DNA of 60,097 bases from Bacillota bacterium (GTDB lineage: Bacteria; Bacillota; Bacilli; Desulfuribacillales; Desulfuribacillaceae): positions 1-60,097 of the forward strand of contig JAEWFW010000008.1 in assembly GCA_023388635.1 (NCBI GenBank), written 5' to 3'. Each line of letters opens with the position of its first letter. Position 1 is the stretch's first letter. The notes beneath the pieces were generated by a model, which saw only the letters and a list, made by a program, of their open reading frames with translations, was not told where the DNA came from and ran no database searches. The translations under genes and the position numbers were made by a program. Shown here in pieces: positions 51,081 through 60,050 of the stretch.

Positions 51081-52181
51081 ATGCGCTTACACCGTCTGCA
51101 TTTAAAAAATTATCGGAATTATCATGAATTGCAGATATCTTTTGACGGCAATATCCATTTCTTGATCGGTGATAATGCTCAAGGAAAAACAAATTTATTA
51201 GAGTCCATCTATATACTAGCTTTGACAAAGTCACATCGGACGAGTAAAGATCGAGAACTCATTTTATGGGGGACAGAAAAAGCAATGATTCAATGCGAAC
51301 TGACGCTCCATGGGCGGAATGTCGAACTCGATATAGAAATTAGTCATCTGGGAAAAAAAGTACTTGTCAATCGGATTGAACAAAAAAAAATCAGTAAATA
51401 CTTAGGTCAACTACGAGTCGTATTATTCGCTCCGGAAGATTTACAATTAGTCAAAGGCAGCCCCAATCAACGTAGAAGATTTATCGATCGTGCCATTGGG
51501 CAGTTGCGCCCTAAATATATCAGTGATTTATCACAGTATCAGAAAATTTTACAGCAGCGTAATCAATTATTGAAAAAAATCGGTAAAAGTGACCATTTAC
51601 GATCAACACTGGAAATATGGGATATGCAACTGGTCGAATACGGACAAGAAATTATCCGCATGAGACGAGAATATCTCGAACAGATCGCTCAACTTGCAGA
51701 ATCAATTCATTGTAATATTACGGATGGTAAGGAAACGCTGCGTATATTGTATGACGCAAACTGTTTAGCAGGAAATTTTAAGGAGAAACTAGAAAAGAAT
51801 ATAGAACGAGATTTATATACAGGGATGACAAGTGTCGGACCGCATCGTGATGAGATGGAATTTTATATTAATGATATTGATGCTAAAATATACGGTTCCC
51901 AAGGACAACAGAGAACGGTTGCATTATCTGTTAAATTAGCGGAATTAGAATACATCAAAATGCATTTGAAAGATACGCCGATTTTACTTTTAGATGACGT
52001 ATTATCTGAGCTTGACCAAAAACGTCAAAAGCAATTATTGGACAGCATTGGAGATACTGTACAGACATTTGTCACGACGGCAGATATTGATGGAATCAAA
52101 CATGAAATTGTCAAAAAGGCTGATTTTTTCTATATTAAAAATGGAACTTTAGTCAAAAGCGACATGATAGAGAAAGGGTGA
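51081..52181 (+). CDS. recF: DNA replication/repair protein RecF
   Basis: A 366-residue SMC-like ATPase. Walker A is GDNAQGKT (30-37); the signature MTSVGPHRDE and Walker B ILLLDDVLSELD are present. It acts with RecO and RecR to load RecA at gaps. The start ATG has AAGGGAG upstream. It follows yaaA by 28 bases. Confidence 0.98.
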   Translation: MRLHRLHLKNYRNYHELQISFDGNIHFLIGDNAQGKTNLLESIYILALTKSHRTSKDRELILWGTEKAMIQCELTLHGRNVELDIEISHLGKKVLVNRIEQKKISKYLGQLRVVLFAPEDLQLVKGSPNQRRRFIDRAIGQLRPKYISDLSQYQKILQQRNQLLKKIGKSDHLRSTLEIWDMQLVEYGQEIIRMRREYLEQIAQLAESIHCNITDGKETLRILYDANCLAGNFKEKLEKNIERDLYTGMTSVGPHRDEMEFYINDIDAKIYGSQGQQRTVALSVKLAELEYIKMHLKDTPILLLDDVLSELDQKRQKQLLDSIGDTVQTFVTTADIDGIKHEIVKKADFFYIKNGTLVKSDMIEKG

Positions 52182-52186
52182 ATCTA

Positions 52187-52435
52187 TTGTTTATTCATTT
52201 GGGAGCTAATGTATTAGTGCCATTGAAAGATGTTATTGCCATAATAGACGCCAAAATGGAAGAGTCTACGGAAAGCATGAGGGAATTTTTACATACTGCC
52301 GACGAAGAGGGTTTCGTCGTGACGATTGATCAAGATGAGATTAAATCGTATGTCGTGACGACAAAAAATGTATACTATTCTCCCATATCGTCTTTGACGT
52401 TGAAAAAACGCTCTCATTTCATAGGAAATTTGTAA
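52187..52435 (+). CDS. remB: RemB-like DUF370 family protein (YaaB)
   Basis: An 82-residue DUF370/RemB protein. It begins FIHLGANVLVPLKDVIAIID, the family start pattern. RemA/RemB-type proteins control matrix and osmotic genes in B. subtilis; RemB's own role is less clear. A GTG at 52178 overlaps the recF stop. The TTG at 52187 lies eight bases after AAAGGG and aligns with the family start MxIHLG, so it is chosen. Confidence 0.88.
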   Translation: MFIHLGANVLVPLKDVIAIIDAKMEESTESMREFLHTADEEGFVVTIDQDEIKSYVVTTKNVYYSPISSLTLKKRSHFIGNL

Positions 52436-52499
52436 ATATTGAAAACTATAGTAGAATAATAAGTAGTAAGTATGTTAGAAGGATAGAAGGAGATTGTCT

Positions 52500-54413
52500 A
52501 TGAACGTAAATCAAAATGTATATGATGAGACACAAATACAGGTACTTGAAGGGTTGGAAGCGGTTCGCAAACGTCCCGGGATGTATATTGGTTCTACAAG
52601 TGAAAGGGGTTTGCACCATTTAATATGGGAAGTACTTGATAATAGCATTGATGAAGCGTTAGCCGGTTATTGTGATACGATTGAAATTACGATTCATGAA
52701 GACAACAGTATATCGGTTCTGGATAATGGGCGTGGTATACCAATCGGTATTATTCCCAAATACCAAAAACCGGCGGTCGAAGTCGTTTTGACCATCTTGC
52801 ATGCCGGTGGTAAATTTGACGGCAGCGGATATAAGGTTTCCGGTGGATTACACGGAGTCGGTGTATCTGTTGTTAATGCTCTGTCGGAAAGTTTATATGT
52901 CGAAGTATACTCTAAAGGAAATATTTATTATCAGGAGTATCGCAGAGGTGTCCCACAGGGGGATCTTGAAGTTATCGGTACAACTGATAGAACAGGCACC
53001 AAAATTACATTTAAACCGGATCCGACAATTTTTACAGACACACAAGTATATGATTATGATACGATCATCGCCAGAATGCGCTATATGGCATTTTTAAACG
53101 GTGGTATTAAATTATATATTCACGATAAACGTACTGGCAAAGAAGATACATTCAAGTATGACGGTGGAATTGTTACATATGTTGAATATCTGAACAAAAG
53201 TAAAACAGCGATTCACGAACCACCGTTTTATTTTTCAAGTGAAAAAGATGATATTGTCTGTGAAGTGTCGTTGCAATATAACGATGGGTATACAAACAAT
53301 ATTTATTCTTATGCGAATAACATTCATACGCATGAAGGCGGTACCCATGAGGCAGGGTTCAAGAGTGCTTTGACAAGAGTAGTTAATGATTACGCGCGGA
53401 AAAATAGCCTGTTGAAAGATAATGACGCAAATTTGACCGGTGATGATGTTCGTGAAGGATTGACGGCAATTATCAGCGTGAAAATACCGAATCCGCAATT
53501 TGAAGGTCAAACGAAGACGAAACTCGGTAACAGTGAAGTGCGCGGTATCGTCGATTCATCCTTCTCAGAAAAATACATGGAGTATTTAGAAGAGAGTCCT
53601 GCTACAGCAAAGAAAATAGTCGAAAAAGCGATTACAGCCAGTAGGGCAAGAGAAGCGGCTAAAAAGGCGAGAGAATTGACGCGACGCAAAAGTGCATTAG
53701 AATTCAGTGCGCTTCCCGGGAAATTAGCCGATTGCTCGACCAAAGACGCATCGATCAGTGAATTATATATTGTCGAAGGAGATTCTGCGGGCGGCTCTGC
53801 TAAAAGTGGTAGAGACCGGAATTTTCAAGCGATTCTTCCGCTTCGCGGTAAAATCTTAAATGTAGAGAAAGCAAGATTGGACAAGATTCTTTCCAGCAGT
53901 GAAATTAGAAATATTATTACGGCCCTCGGCACGAGTGTCGGTGATGATTTTAATATCGATAAAGCGAGATACCACAAACTGATTATCATGACGGATGCCG
54001 ATGTCGACGGAGCTCATATCCGTACACTTCTGTTGACGTTCTTTTATCGCTATATGCCTGAGTTAATAAAAAGAGGATATATCTATATAGCGCAGCCGCC
54101 TTTGTATCAGATTAAAAAAGGACGTACAATTCGTTATGTCTATTCTGATAAAGAAATGCAGGAAGTGTGCAAGGAGTTAGGAAATCAAGGTATTTCTTTG
54201 CAACGCTATAAAGGTCTTGGAGAGATGAATCCGACACAATTATGGGAAACGACGATGGATCCTGAGAGTCGGACATTATTACAAGTTACACTTGAAGATG
54301 TCAAAGAAATGGAAGCAGATGAAGTTTTTACTACATTGATGGGTGATAAAGTAGATCCGAGACGTGACTTTATTCAGGAACGAGCGAAATATGTCCGTAA
54401 TCTGGATATCTAG
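52500..54413 (+). CDS. gyrB: DNA gyrase subunit B
   Basis: A 637-residue GyrB. The GHKL ATPase has VLDNSIDEALAGYCD, DNGRGIPIGI and GGKFDGSGYKVSGGLHGVG. The Toprim domain has EGDSAGGSAKSGRDRNFQAILPLRGKILNVEKA and DADVDGAHI, and the end RRDFIQERA is standard. The ATG at 52500 follows AAGGAG and is better than the upstream TTG at 52494. The gene includes a Noc-site-like palindrome. It is followed by gyrA at 16 bases. Confidence 0.98.
   Translation: MNVNQNVYDETQIQVLEGLEAVRKRPGMYIGSTSERGLHHLIWEVLDNSIDEALAGYCDTIEITIHEDNSISVLDNGRGIPIGIIPKYQKPAVEVVLTILHAGGKFDGSGYKVSGGLHGVGVSVVNALSESLYVEVYSKGNIYYQEYRRGVPQGDLEVIGTTDRTGTKITFKPDPTIFTDTQVYDYDTIIARMRYMAFLNGGIKLYIHDKRTGKEDTFKYDGGIVTYVEYLNKSKTAIHEPPFYFSSEKDDIVCEVSLQYNDGYTNNIYSYANNIHTHEGGTHEAGFKSALTRVVNDYARKNSLLKDNDANLTGDDVREGLTAIISVKIPNPQFEGQTKTKLGNSEVRGIVDSSFSEKYMEYLEESPATAKKIVEKAITASRAREAAKKARELTRRKSALEFSALPGKLADCSTKDASISELYIVEGDSAGGSAKSGRDRNFQAILPLRGKILNVEKARLDKILSSSEIRNIITALGTSVGDDFNIDKARYHKLIIMTDADVDGAHIRTLLLTFFYRYMPELIKRGYIYIAQPPLYQIKKGRTIRYVYSDKEMQEVCKELGNQGISLQRYKGLGEMNPTQLWETTMDPESRTLLQVTLEDVKEMEADEVFTTLMGDKVDPRRDFIQERAKYVRNLDI
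53711..53724. promoter_or_regulatory. Candidate Noc-binding site (NBS) in gyrB
   Basis: GCTTCCCGGGAAAT matches the Noc consensus ATTTCCCGGGAAAT at 12 of 14 positions. It keeps the complete TTCCCGGGAA core. It lies inside gyrB, near the origin, where Noc would be expected to act. Confidence 0.55.
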
Positions 54414-54429
54414 AAATGAGGGAAAATAA

Positions 54430-56874
54430 ATGGAAGAACAAGTATCGAATGTTTTACCGATAGATATCAGTGAGGAAATGAAAGAATCATTTCTGGAATA
54501 CGCCATGAGCGTTATCGTCAGCCGTGCTTTGCCTGATGTCCGTGATGGTTTAAAACCGGTTCATCGGAGAATTCTGTATGCAATGAATGATTTGGGAATG
54601 ACATCGGATAAAGCGCACAAAAAATCGGCGAGACTCGTCGGGGATGTCATAGGTAAATATCATCCACACGGTGACCAAGCAGTTTATGATGCAATGGTGC
54701 GGATGGCACAGGATTTTTCTTATCGATATATGCTTGTCGACGGTCAAGGAAACTTCGGATCGATTGACGGTGACGGCGCAGCGGCTATGCGTTACACAGA
54801 AGCGAGAATGTCGAAAATTGCTTTTGAATTGTTGCGCGATATCCAGAAAGAAACAGTAGATTATGGAAGTAACTACGATGATACGTTGAAGGAACCCTTG
54901 GTCGTACCTGCGCGTTTTCCTAATATACTCGTCAACGGTGCTTCCGGTATTGCTGTCGGTATGGCAACCAACATCCCGCCGCATCATCTAGGGGAAGTCA
55001 TAGACGGTTGTGTCGCTTATATCAACAACCCGGATGTGACGATTGATGAATTGATGGAGTATGTAAAGGGACCTGACTTTCCGACAGGTGGTCAAATATT
55101 AGGTAAAGAAGGTATCCGTTCAGCATACCATACAGGTAGAGGCTCTGTTATTATGCGTGCCAAAGCGCATTTTGAAGACATGAGCAATGGAAAGCAGCGG
55201 ATTATCGTCACAGAGATACCATACCAAGTGAATAAAGCGCGATTGATCGAAAAAATTGCCGAGCTAGTCAGAGATAAAAAAATCGACGGCATCACAGATT
55301 TGCGTGACGAATCGGACCGCGAAGGTATGCGGATCGTCATCGAATTGCGCAGAGATACAAATGCCAATGTCATTCTAAATAACTTGTACAAACAAACACA
55401 GCTGCAATCGTCATTTGGCGTCAATATGCTCGCCCTTGTCCATGGCGAACCGAAAATATTGAATTTAAAGCAGATAATCCACTATTATATTGAGCATCAG
55501 AAAGAAATTATCATGCGCAGAACGGAATACGATCTGAAAAAAGCGACGGCACGTGCGCATATTTTAGAGGGATTACGAATAGCGTTAGATCATTTAGATG
55601 CAGTCATATCCTTGATTCGCGCATCGCAGACTGCTGACATTGCTAAAGAAGGATTAATGGAGAAGTTTGATCTTTCCGAAGAGCAAGCAAAAGCGATCTT
55701 AGAAATGCGTTTACAGAGACTGACAGGTTTGGAACGCGAAAAAATAGAAGAAGAGTATGCGGAATTGGTCAAATTAATTGCCGAATACCAAGCAATCTTA
55801 GCTGACCAAGGGAAAGTTCTAGCAATTATTCGTGATGAACTTCTAGAGGTCAAAGAAAAATACAATGACAAACGCAGATCGATTATTACGGCTTCTGCCG
55901 ATGAAATTGATATCGAAGATCTCATACCGGAAGAAGATGTCGTAGTTACACTGACGCATCAAGGATATGTGAAGCGTCTGCCGGTCAGTACATATAAGTC
56001 GCAGAAACGCGGTGGTAAAGGAGTTTCTGCGTTAGGTACGAAAGAATCTGATTTCTTACAACACTTATTTACGATGAGCAGTCATGATTATGTGTTATTC
56101 TTCACGAATCGTGGAAAAGTCTATCGCATCAAAACGTATGAAATTCCAGAGGGAAGCCGTACTGCCAAAGGAACTGCCATTGTCAATTTATTGCAAATTG
56201 AACGGGGAGAAATGGTTACAGCAATGATCCCAGTTCGTTGCTTCACAGGAAGCTGCAATCTGTTCATGGCAACTAAAAAAGGTTTAGTCAAGAAAACAGC
56301 ACTGGCAGATTTCCAAAATATCCGTAAAGGCGGTATCATTGCCATTAACTTGCGACCGGGCGATGAACTCATCGGAGTCTTTATGACAGATGGAAACCAA
56401 GAAATTATTATGGGATCTAAAAAAGGTAAAGCGATTCGCTTCTGTGAGAAAGAAGTGAGAGAAATGGGTCGAACCGCCACGGGAGTTAAAGGGATTACTT
56501 TAGAACGCGATGATGTTGTCGTCGATGTCGATGTCGTTCTGCCGGATGAAGATGTCATCGTCATTACGGAAAACGGCTATGGTAAACGCACCAAAATTGA
56601 CGAGTATCGTGCACAATCAAGAGGCGGTAAAGGGATCGGTACAATTAATGTCACCGAGAAAAACGGACTTGTTGTCGGCTTGAAGGTCGTCAATGAACAG
56701 CACGAAGTCATGGTCATTACACAAAGCGGTATTGTCATCCGTCAAGATGTAAAAGGAATTTCCTTACTTGGAAGACGGACACAAGGCGTAAGAATTATCC
56801 GTGTCAATGAAAACGACCAAGTGGCGACATTTGCCAAGATTATAGCAGGAGAAGAAGTTGAAATAGAAGAATAG
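54430..56874 (+). CDS. gyrA: DNA gyrase subunit A
   Basis: An 814-residue GyrA. The catalytic tyrosine is Y122 (AAMRYTEARM), and the breakage-reunion domain starts LEYAMSVIVSRALPDVRDGLKPVHRR. The C-terminal beta-pinwheel has the GyrA box-like QKRGGKG. At the quinolone site the sequence reads HPHGDQAVYD, giving Q83 instead of the usual Ser, with D87 intact. The start ATG follows AGGGAA. It is co-transcribed with gyrB. Confidence 0.98.
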   Translation: MEEQVSNVLPIDISEEMKESFLEYAMSVIVSRALPDVRDGLKPVHRRILYAMNDLGMTSDKAHKKSARLVGDVIGKYHPHGDQAVYDAMVRMAQDFSYRYMLVDGQGNFGSIDGDGAAAMRYTEARMSKIAFELLRDIQKETVDYGSNYDDTLKEPLVVPARFPNILVNGASGIAVGMATNIPPHHLGEVIDGCVAYINNPDVTIDELMEYVKGPDFPTGGQILGKEGIRSAYHTGRGSVIMRAKAHFEDMSNGKQRIIVTEIPYQVNKARLIEKIAELVRDKKIDGITDLRDESDREGMRIVIELRRDTNANVILNNLYKQTQLQSSFGVNMLALVHGEPKILNLKQIIHYYIEHQKEIIMRRTEYDLKKATARAHILEGLRIALDHLDAVISLIRASQTADIAKEGLMEKFDLSEEQAKAILEMRLQRLTGLEREKIEEEYAELVKLIAEYQAILADQGKVLAIIRDELLEVKEKYNDKRRSIITASADEIDIEDLIPEEDVVVTLTHQGYVKRLPVSTYKSQKRGGKGVSALGTKESDFLQHLFTMSSHDYVLFFTNRGKVYRIKTYEIPEGSRTAKGTAIVNLLQIERGEMVTAMIPVRCFTGSCNLFMATKKGLVKKTALADFQNIRKGGIIAINLRPGDELIGVFMTDGNQEIIMGSKKGKAIRFCEKEVREMGRTATGVKGITLERDDVVVDVDVVLPDEDVIVITENGYGKRTKIDEYRAQSRGGKGIGTINVTEKNGLVVGLKVVNEQHEVMVITQSGIVIRQDVKGISLLGRRTQGVRIIRVNENDQVATFAKIIAGEEVEIEE

Positions 56875-56948
56875 TTAGAAAATGCAACTGTCATTTGCTC
56901 TATCCTTATATAGAATAACTGCATCTTTACGGATTGAGGTGAAAAGAT

Positions 56949-58070
56949 TTGACTGTAATTAAAACAAATCAATTACGCAAAGGCTTGTGCCTGGCAGAAG
57001 ATGTAATCAGTCCACTAGGTGGAGTGCTGTTGTACAAAGATACTTTGATAGAGGAGTACCATAAGGATTTATTGACAGCCTTTACAATCAATTCAGTGAA
57101 GATTCAAGATTTCCATAGCCAAGGCACGAAATCCAAAGTCAAAGTAGGAGATGCGAAACTTCATCAGACCAAAAAAGAAAAGCAAGATGCAAGCATTGCC
57201 ATTAATTCTCCAGATGTTGCAAAAAAGGATTTTCAAAAGCAATATGCAGATGCGGTACATTTTATAAAAAATGTCATGATAGAAGTGGAATATACTAAAA
57301 AAATACCGTTAATGGAGATTCGATCAATTCTCAAACCTTTAGTTGATCAGGTATGTGAACAACCAAAAATTTTATTTGCAAAGAATCAAATGCGTTCCAA
57401 TGAGGAATACACGTACCAGCATCTCATCGGTGTCAGCCTTATATCTGCATTAATTGCCAAATTCATGAATTACAAAGAAAATGAATTAATGGCAATTGCC
57501 CTTGCCGGTATATTTCACGATATTGGAAAAACGAGAATATCTGACGAAATCCTCAATAAAAAAGGGACTCTCAATCAATACGAGTTTGAAGAAATGAAAA
57601 AGCATCCACTGTACGGATACGAAATTTTAAAAAATATCACCGGATTACATCCGGGCGTCGCTTTGGCAGCGCTCGAGCATCATGAGCGCGAAGATGGAAA
57701 CGGCTATCCATATGGGAGAAAGAGCTACGAAATTCATCCATATGGGAAAATCATCGCTGTTGCCGATATATTCAATGCAATGACTTCCGAACGTGTTTAC
57801 AAAGAAGCAAAAAATATTTATCAAGTGCTAAAACAGCTCAATGCAGATGCGTTTGGCAAATTGGATCCGCAAGTTGTGCGCAAGCTAATTAACGGTTTAC
57901 TGACATATTGTGTCGGCAATACCGTTACTCTATCAGGTGGGAAAATCGGGGAAATCGTGTTTATCAATAATCAGGAACCTTTAAGCCCGCTGATCAAAGT
58001 TGGTAATGATTTTATCGACCTTAGCCAACGTTCTGATATTTCCATAGAGAGCATGGATCTCAGCCAGTAG
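56949..58070 (+). CDS. HD-GYP domain cyclic-di-GMP phosphodiesterase-like protein
   Basis: A 373-residue protein. An N-terminal part (about 1-130) resembles the DUF3391-type region often found before HD-GYP. The HD-GYP domain (about 155-320) has H190-D191 (IFHDIGK), the helix ISDEILNKKGTLNQYEFEEMKKHP and HHEREDGNGYPYG (H244, H245, E246), the canonical HHExxDGxGYP motif. It would hydrolyse c-di-GMP or a related dinucleotide. Translation starts at TTG (56949), after GAGGTGA. It follows gyrA by 74 bases, and a terminator is downstream. Confidence 0.9.
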   Translation: MTVIKTNQLRKGLCLAEDVISPLGGVLLYKDTLIEEYHKDLLTAFTINSVKIQDFHSQGTKSKVKVGDAKLHQTKKEKQDASIAINSPDVAKKDFQKQYADAVHFIKNVMIEVEYTKKIPLMEIRSILKPLVDQVCEQPKILFAKNQMRSNEEYTYQHLIGVSLISALIAKFMNYKENELMAIALAGIFHDIGKTRISDEILNKKGTLNQYEFEEMKKHPLYGYEILKNITGLHPGVALAALEHHEREDGNGYPYGRKSYEIHPYGKIIAVADIFNAMTSERVYKEAKNIYQVLKQLNADAFGKLDPQVVRKLINGLLTYCVGNTVTLSGGKIGEIVFINNQEPLSPLIKVGNDFIDLSQRSDISIESMDLSQ

Positions 58071-58371
58071 TTTAATTAATGAAAGTCTAACCATTTGTTT
58101 AGATGACTGATGTAAAATAGAAAATCGAGTATCTTTCAATCATTGCGAAAGTACTCGATTTTTTTATTGATTAACAATCTTTTAGTTTTATGCAATGTGC
58201 ATCAATGTAAACTTTACAGAATGGTATGGCAGTATGGGAAATAGTGTAGTATGATTTTTCCAATACAAGTATGGCTGCGGACAAAGGCAGTAAAAAAGCT
58301 TGCTACTTGCTAGGACATCTCGATTTTTGCCGTTATGTTTATGTAATATACTATTACAAGAAGGTGAGCAA
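58071..58371. other. Intergenic region between the HD-GYP and WYL regulator genes
   Basis: About 300 bp. It holds the terminator of the HD-GYP gene (58121-58166) and then AT-rich sequence that must contain the promoter of the regulator; no clear -35/-10 pair stands out and no reading frame with a ribosome-binding site is seen. Confidence 0.6.
58121..58166 (+). terminator. Intrinsic terminator after the HD-GYP gene
   Basis: A long stem AAATCGAGTA-CTTTC with GAAAG-ACTCGATTT (one bulge) and a run of seven or more T. A strong rho-independent terminator. Confidence 0.9.
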
Positions 58372-59289
58372 ATGAAAATTGACCGCCTCATCGGCATTAT
58401 TATAATTCTACTGCAACAAGATAAAATAACAGCGCCTGAATTAGCGGAACGCTTTGAAGTATCAAGGCGGACAATCAATCGGGATATTGAAGATATTTGC
58501 AAAGCAGGCATACCGGTTGTGACAACACAAGGGTATAATGGAGGCATTTCTATTGCGGATGGATATAAGATTGATAAATCATTTTTTACACGAGATGAAT
58601 TACAAACGATTCTCACCGGACTTAAAGGTATAGACAGTGTATCGCAAACTTCATATTTGACAAAATTCCTGGATAAACTTTCAAGCAAGCAACAAAAGAT
58701 GGTCGTCGAAGATTTTATCGTGATCGACTTAGCTTCACATTATCAAGTACCATTAACGCAAAAAATCGAAATGATCAAACATTCAATTATCAATCGGCAT
58801 GTAATTTCATTCACGTATTATTACAGTAAAGGAGAAGGGGGTAGAAAGATTGAACCATACCGTTTAATTTTTAAGTGGTCATCTTGGTACGTGTTCGGAT
58901 ATTGTTTAGACCGCAACGACTACAGACTGTTTAAATTGAATCGTCTTTGGAATTTGCAGGAACAGGAGAATTACTCCATTCGAAGTATACCGGATGAAAA
59001 ACTGCAATTTGAAAAATTCCTCACAGAACAAGAAGTAGAACTAAAAGCTGTGTTTTGCAAAAGTGAAAAACATCGGCTGATTGAAGAATACGGCATTGAA
59101 AGCTATTCTGTCTTAAATAATGGGCAGTTGCTATTCAAAAGAAATTTTGTAAATTACGAAAATATGCGCGAGTGGGTATTAAGCTTCGGCGACAAAGTTT
59201 GTGTGCTAGCACCTGAACAACTAAAGATCGATAGGCGAAACCAAGCTAAAAATATTTTGCAAGAAGACATACCGAATAGCCTTCTTTAA
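58372..59289 (+). CDS. YafY-type HTH/WYL-domain transcriptional regulator
   Basis: A 305-residue regulator. The N-terminal HTH_11 domain (about 1-60, ITAPELAERFEVSRRTINRDIEDICKAGIPV) binds DNA. The central WYL domain (about 135-220) has PYRLIFKWSSWYVFGYCLDRNDYRLFKLNR, and a C-terminal WCX extension follows. WYL regulators sense unknown ligands, sometimes nucleic acid-derived. The frame is open from 58300; the ATG at 58372 has AAGGTGAG upstream and begins with the HTH as in the family. Confidence 0.92.
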   Translation: MKIDRLIGIIIILLQQDKITAPELAERFEVSRRTINRDIEDICKAGIPVVTTQGYNGGISIADGYKIDKSFFTRDELQTILTGLKGIDSVSQTSYLTKFLDKLSSKQQKMVVEDFIVIDLASHYQVPLTQKIEMIKHSIINRHVISFTYYYSKGEGGRKIEPYRLIFKWSSWYVFGYCLDRNDYRLFKLNRLWNLQEQENYSIRSIPDEKLQFEKFLTEQEVELKAVFCKSEKHRLIEEYGIESYSVLNNGQLLFKRNFVNYENMREWVLSFGDKVCVLAPEQLKIDRRNQAKNILQEDIPNSLL

Positions 59290-59326
59290 AATAGTGCTAC
59301 ATTTTATTTGAAAAAACGAAAGCAAC

Positions 59327-59352
59327 ATGACATACAGTTGTCCTGTTGTTTG
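59327..59352 (+). terminator. Possible weak terminator after the WYL regulator
   Basis: CAACATGACA and TGTCCTGTTG pair except for one mismatch across a 6-nt loop, followed by TTTGGGTT. The T run is short, so this is a weak candidate. Confidence 0.35.
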
Positions 59353-59382
59353 GGTTATTGTTGCTAAAAGGGGGTGCACATT

Positions 59383-59664
59383 ATGATAGAATCAAGATGT
59401 GGAATTTTATGCAACGACTGTAGTTATCGCGAACAAATGGGGTGCAAAGGCTGTATACATATCGAAAAGCCATTCTGGGGAGAAAGTTGTCCCGTAAAAG
59501 CCTGTTGTGAAAGCAAAAAATATTTGTATTGTGGTGAATGTACGGAGTTTCCGTGCGCTTTGCTTAATCAATTCGCGTATGACGAACAGCAAGGTGATAA
59601 CGGCAAACGAATTGAGCAATGCAAAATATGGAACGAAATACGTGCAGAAAATACAGAAAATTAG
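59383..59664 (+). CDS. DUF3795 cysteine-rich protein
   Basis: A 93-residue protein with 12 cysteines, including RCGILCNDC, GCKGC, CCESKKYLYCGEC and FPC. This is the DUF3795 pattern, in which cysteine clusters may bind zinc or iron-sulfur; the function is unknown. The frame opens at 59374, but the ATG at 59383 follows AAAGGGGG and is preferred. It is 13 bases before the TfoX-like gene, so the two form a unit. Confidence 0.85.
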   Translation: MIESRCGILCNDCSYREQMGCKGCIHIEKPFWGESCPVKACCESKKYLYCGECTEFPCALLNQFAYDEQQGDNGKRIEQCKIWNEIRAENTEN

Positions 59665-59677
59665 GAGGAAAAGGGCG

Positions 59678-60001
59678 ATGGCATCAAGTTTAGATTTTGT
59701 AGAATATATTTGTGAGCAGATCGGTGATGCAGGGCAAATCACATATAAGAAGATGTTTGGAGAGTACGGCATCTATTGTAATGCTAAAATCATTGGTCTG
59801 ATATGTGATGATCAATTTTTCGTGAAAAAGACAGAAGCAGGGGCTTTACTTTGTCCTGATTGCGAGGAAGCACCACCATATAAGGGAGCAAAGCCATATT
59901 TCTTAATAGATAGTGTTGACGATAAAGACTTAATGGCGCAACTTATAGTAGCTACTTATAACGAGTTGCCGGCGCCAAAGCCTAGGAAGAAAAAACCATA
60001 G
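59678..60001 (+). CDS. TfoX N-terminal domain protein
   Basis: A 107-residue protein of the TfoX_N family: SLDFVEYICEQIGDAGQITYKKMFGEYGIYCNAKIIGLICDDQFFVKKTE is the core. It has a C-terminal basic tail (PKPRKKKP). In Haemophilus, TfoX (Sxy) controls competence with CRP; stand-alone TfoX_N proteins in Firmicutes have no known role. The ATG at 59678 follows AGGAGGAAAAGGG. A longer frame upstream overlaps DUF3795 and is not used. Confidence 0.88.
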   Translation: MASSLDFVEYICEQIGDAGQITYKKMFGEYGIYCNAKIIGLICDDQFFVKKTEAGALLCPDCEEAPPYKGAKPYFLIDSVDDKDLMAQLIVATYNELPAPKPRKKKP

Positions 60002-60021
60002 AAAATATAATCAAAAAGTCG

Positions 60022-60050
60022 TTGACAAAGCAAAACGAGCGTGGTAAGAT
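60022..60050 (+). promoter_or_regulatory. Strong promoter at window edge, probably for an rRNA operon
   Basis: A perfect -35 TTGACA (60022-60027), a 17-bp spacer and -10 TAAGAT (60045-60050) are followed by non-coding sequence rich in GCAAGC/GAAC up to the end. In Bacilli an rRNA operon commonly follows gyrA and nearby genes. The rRNA itself lies beyond the window and was not seen. Confidence 0.6.
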
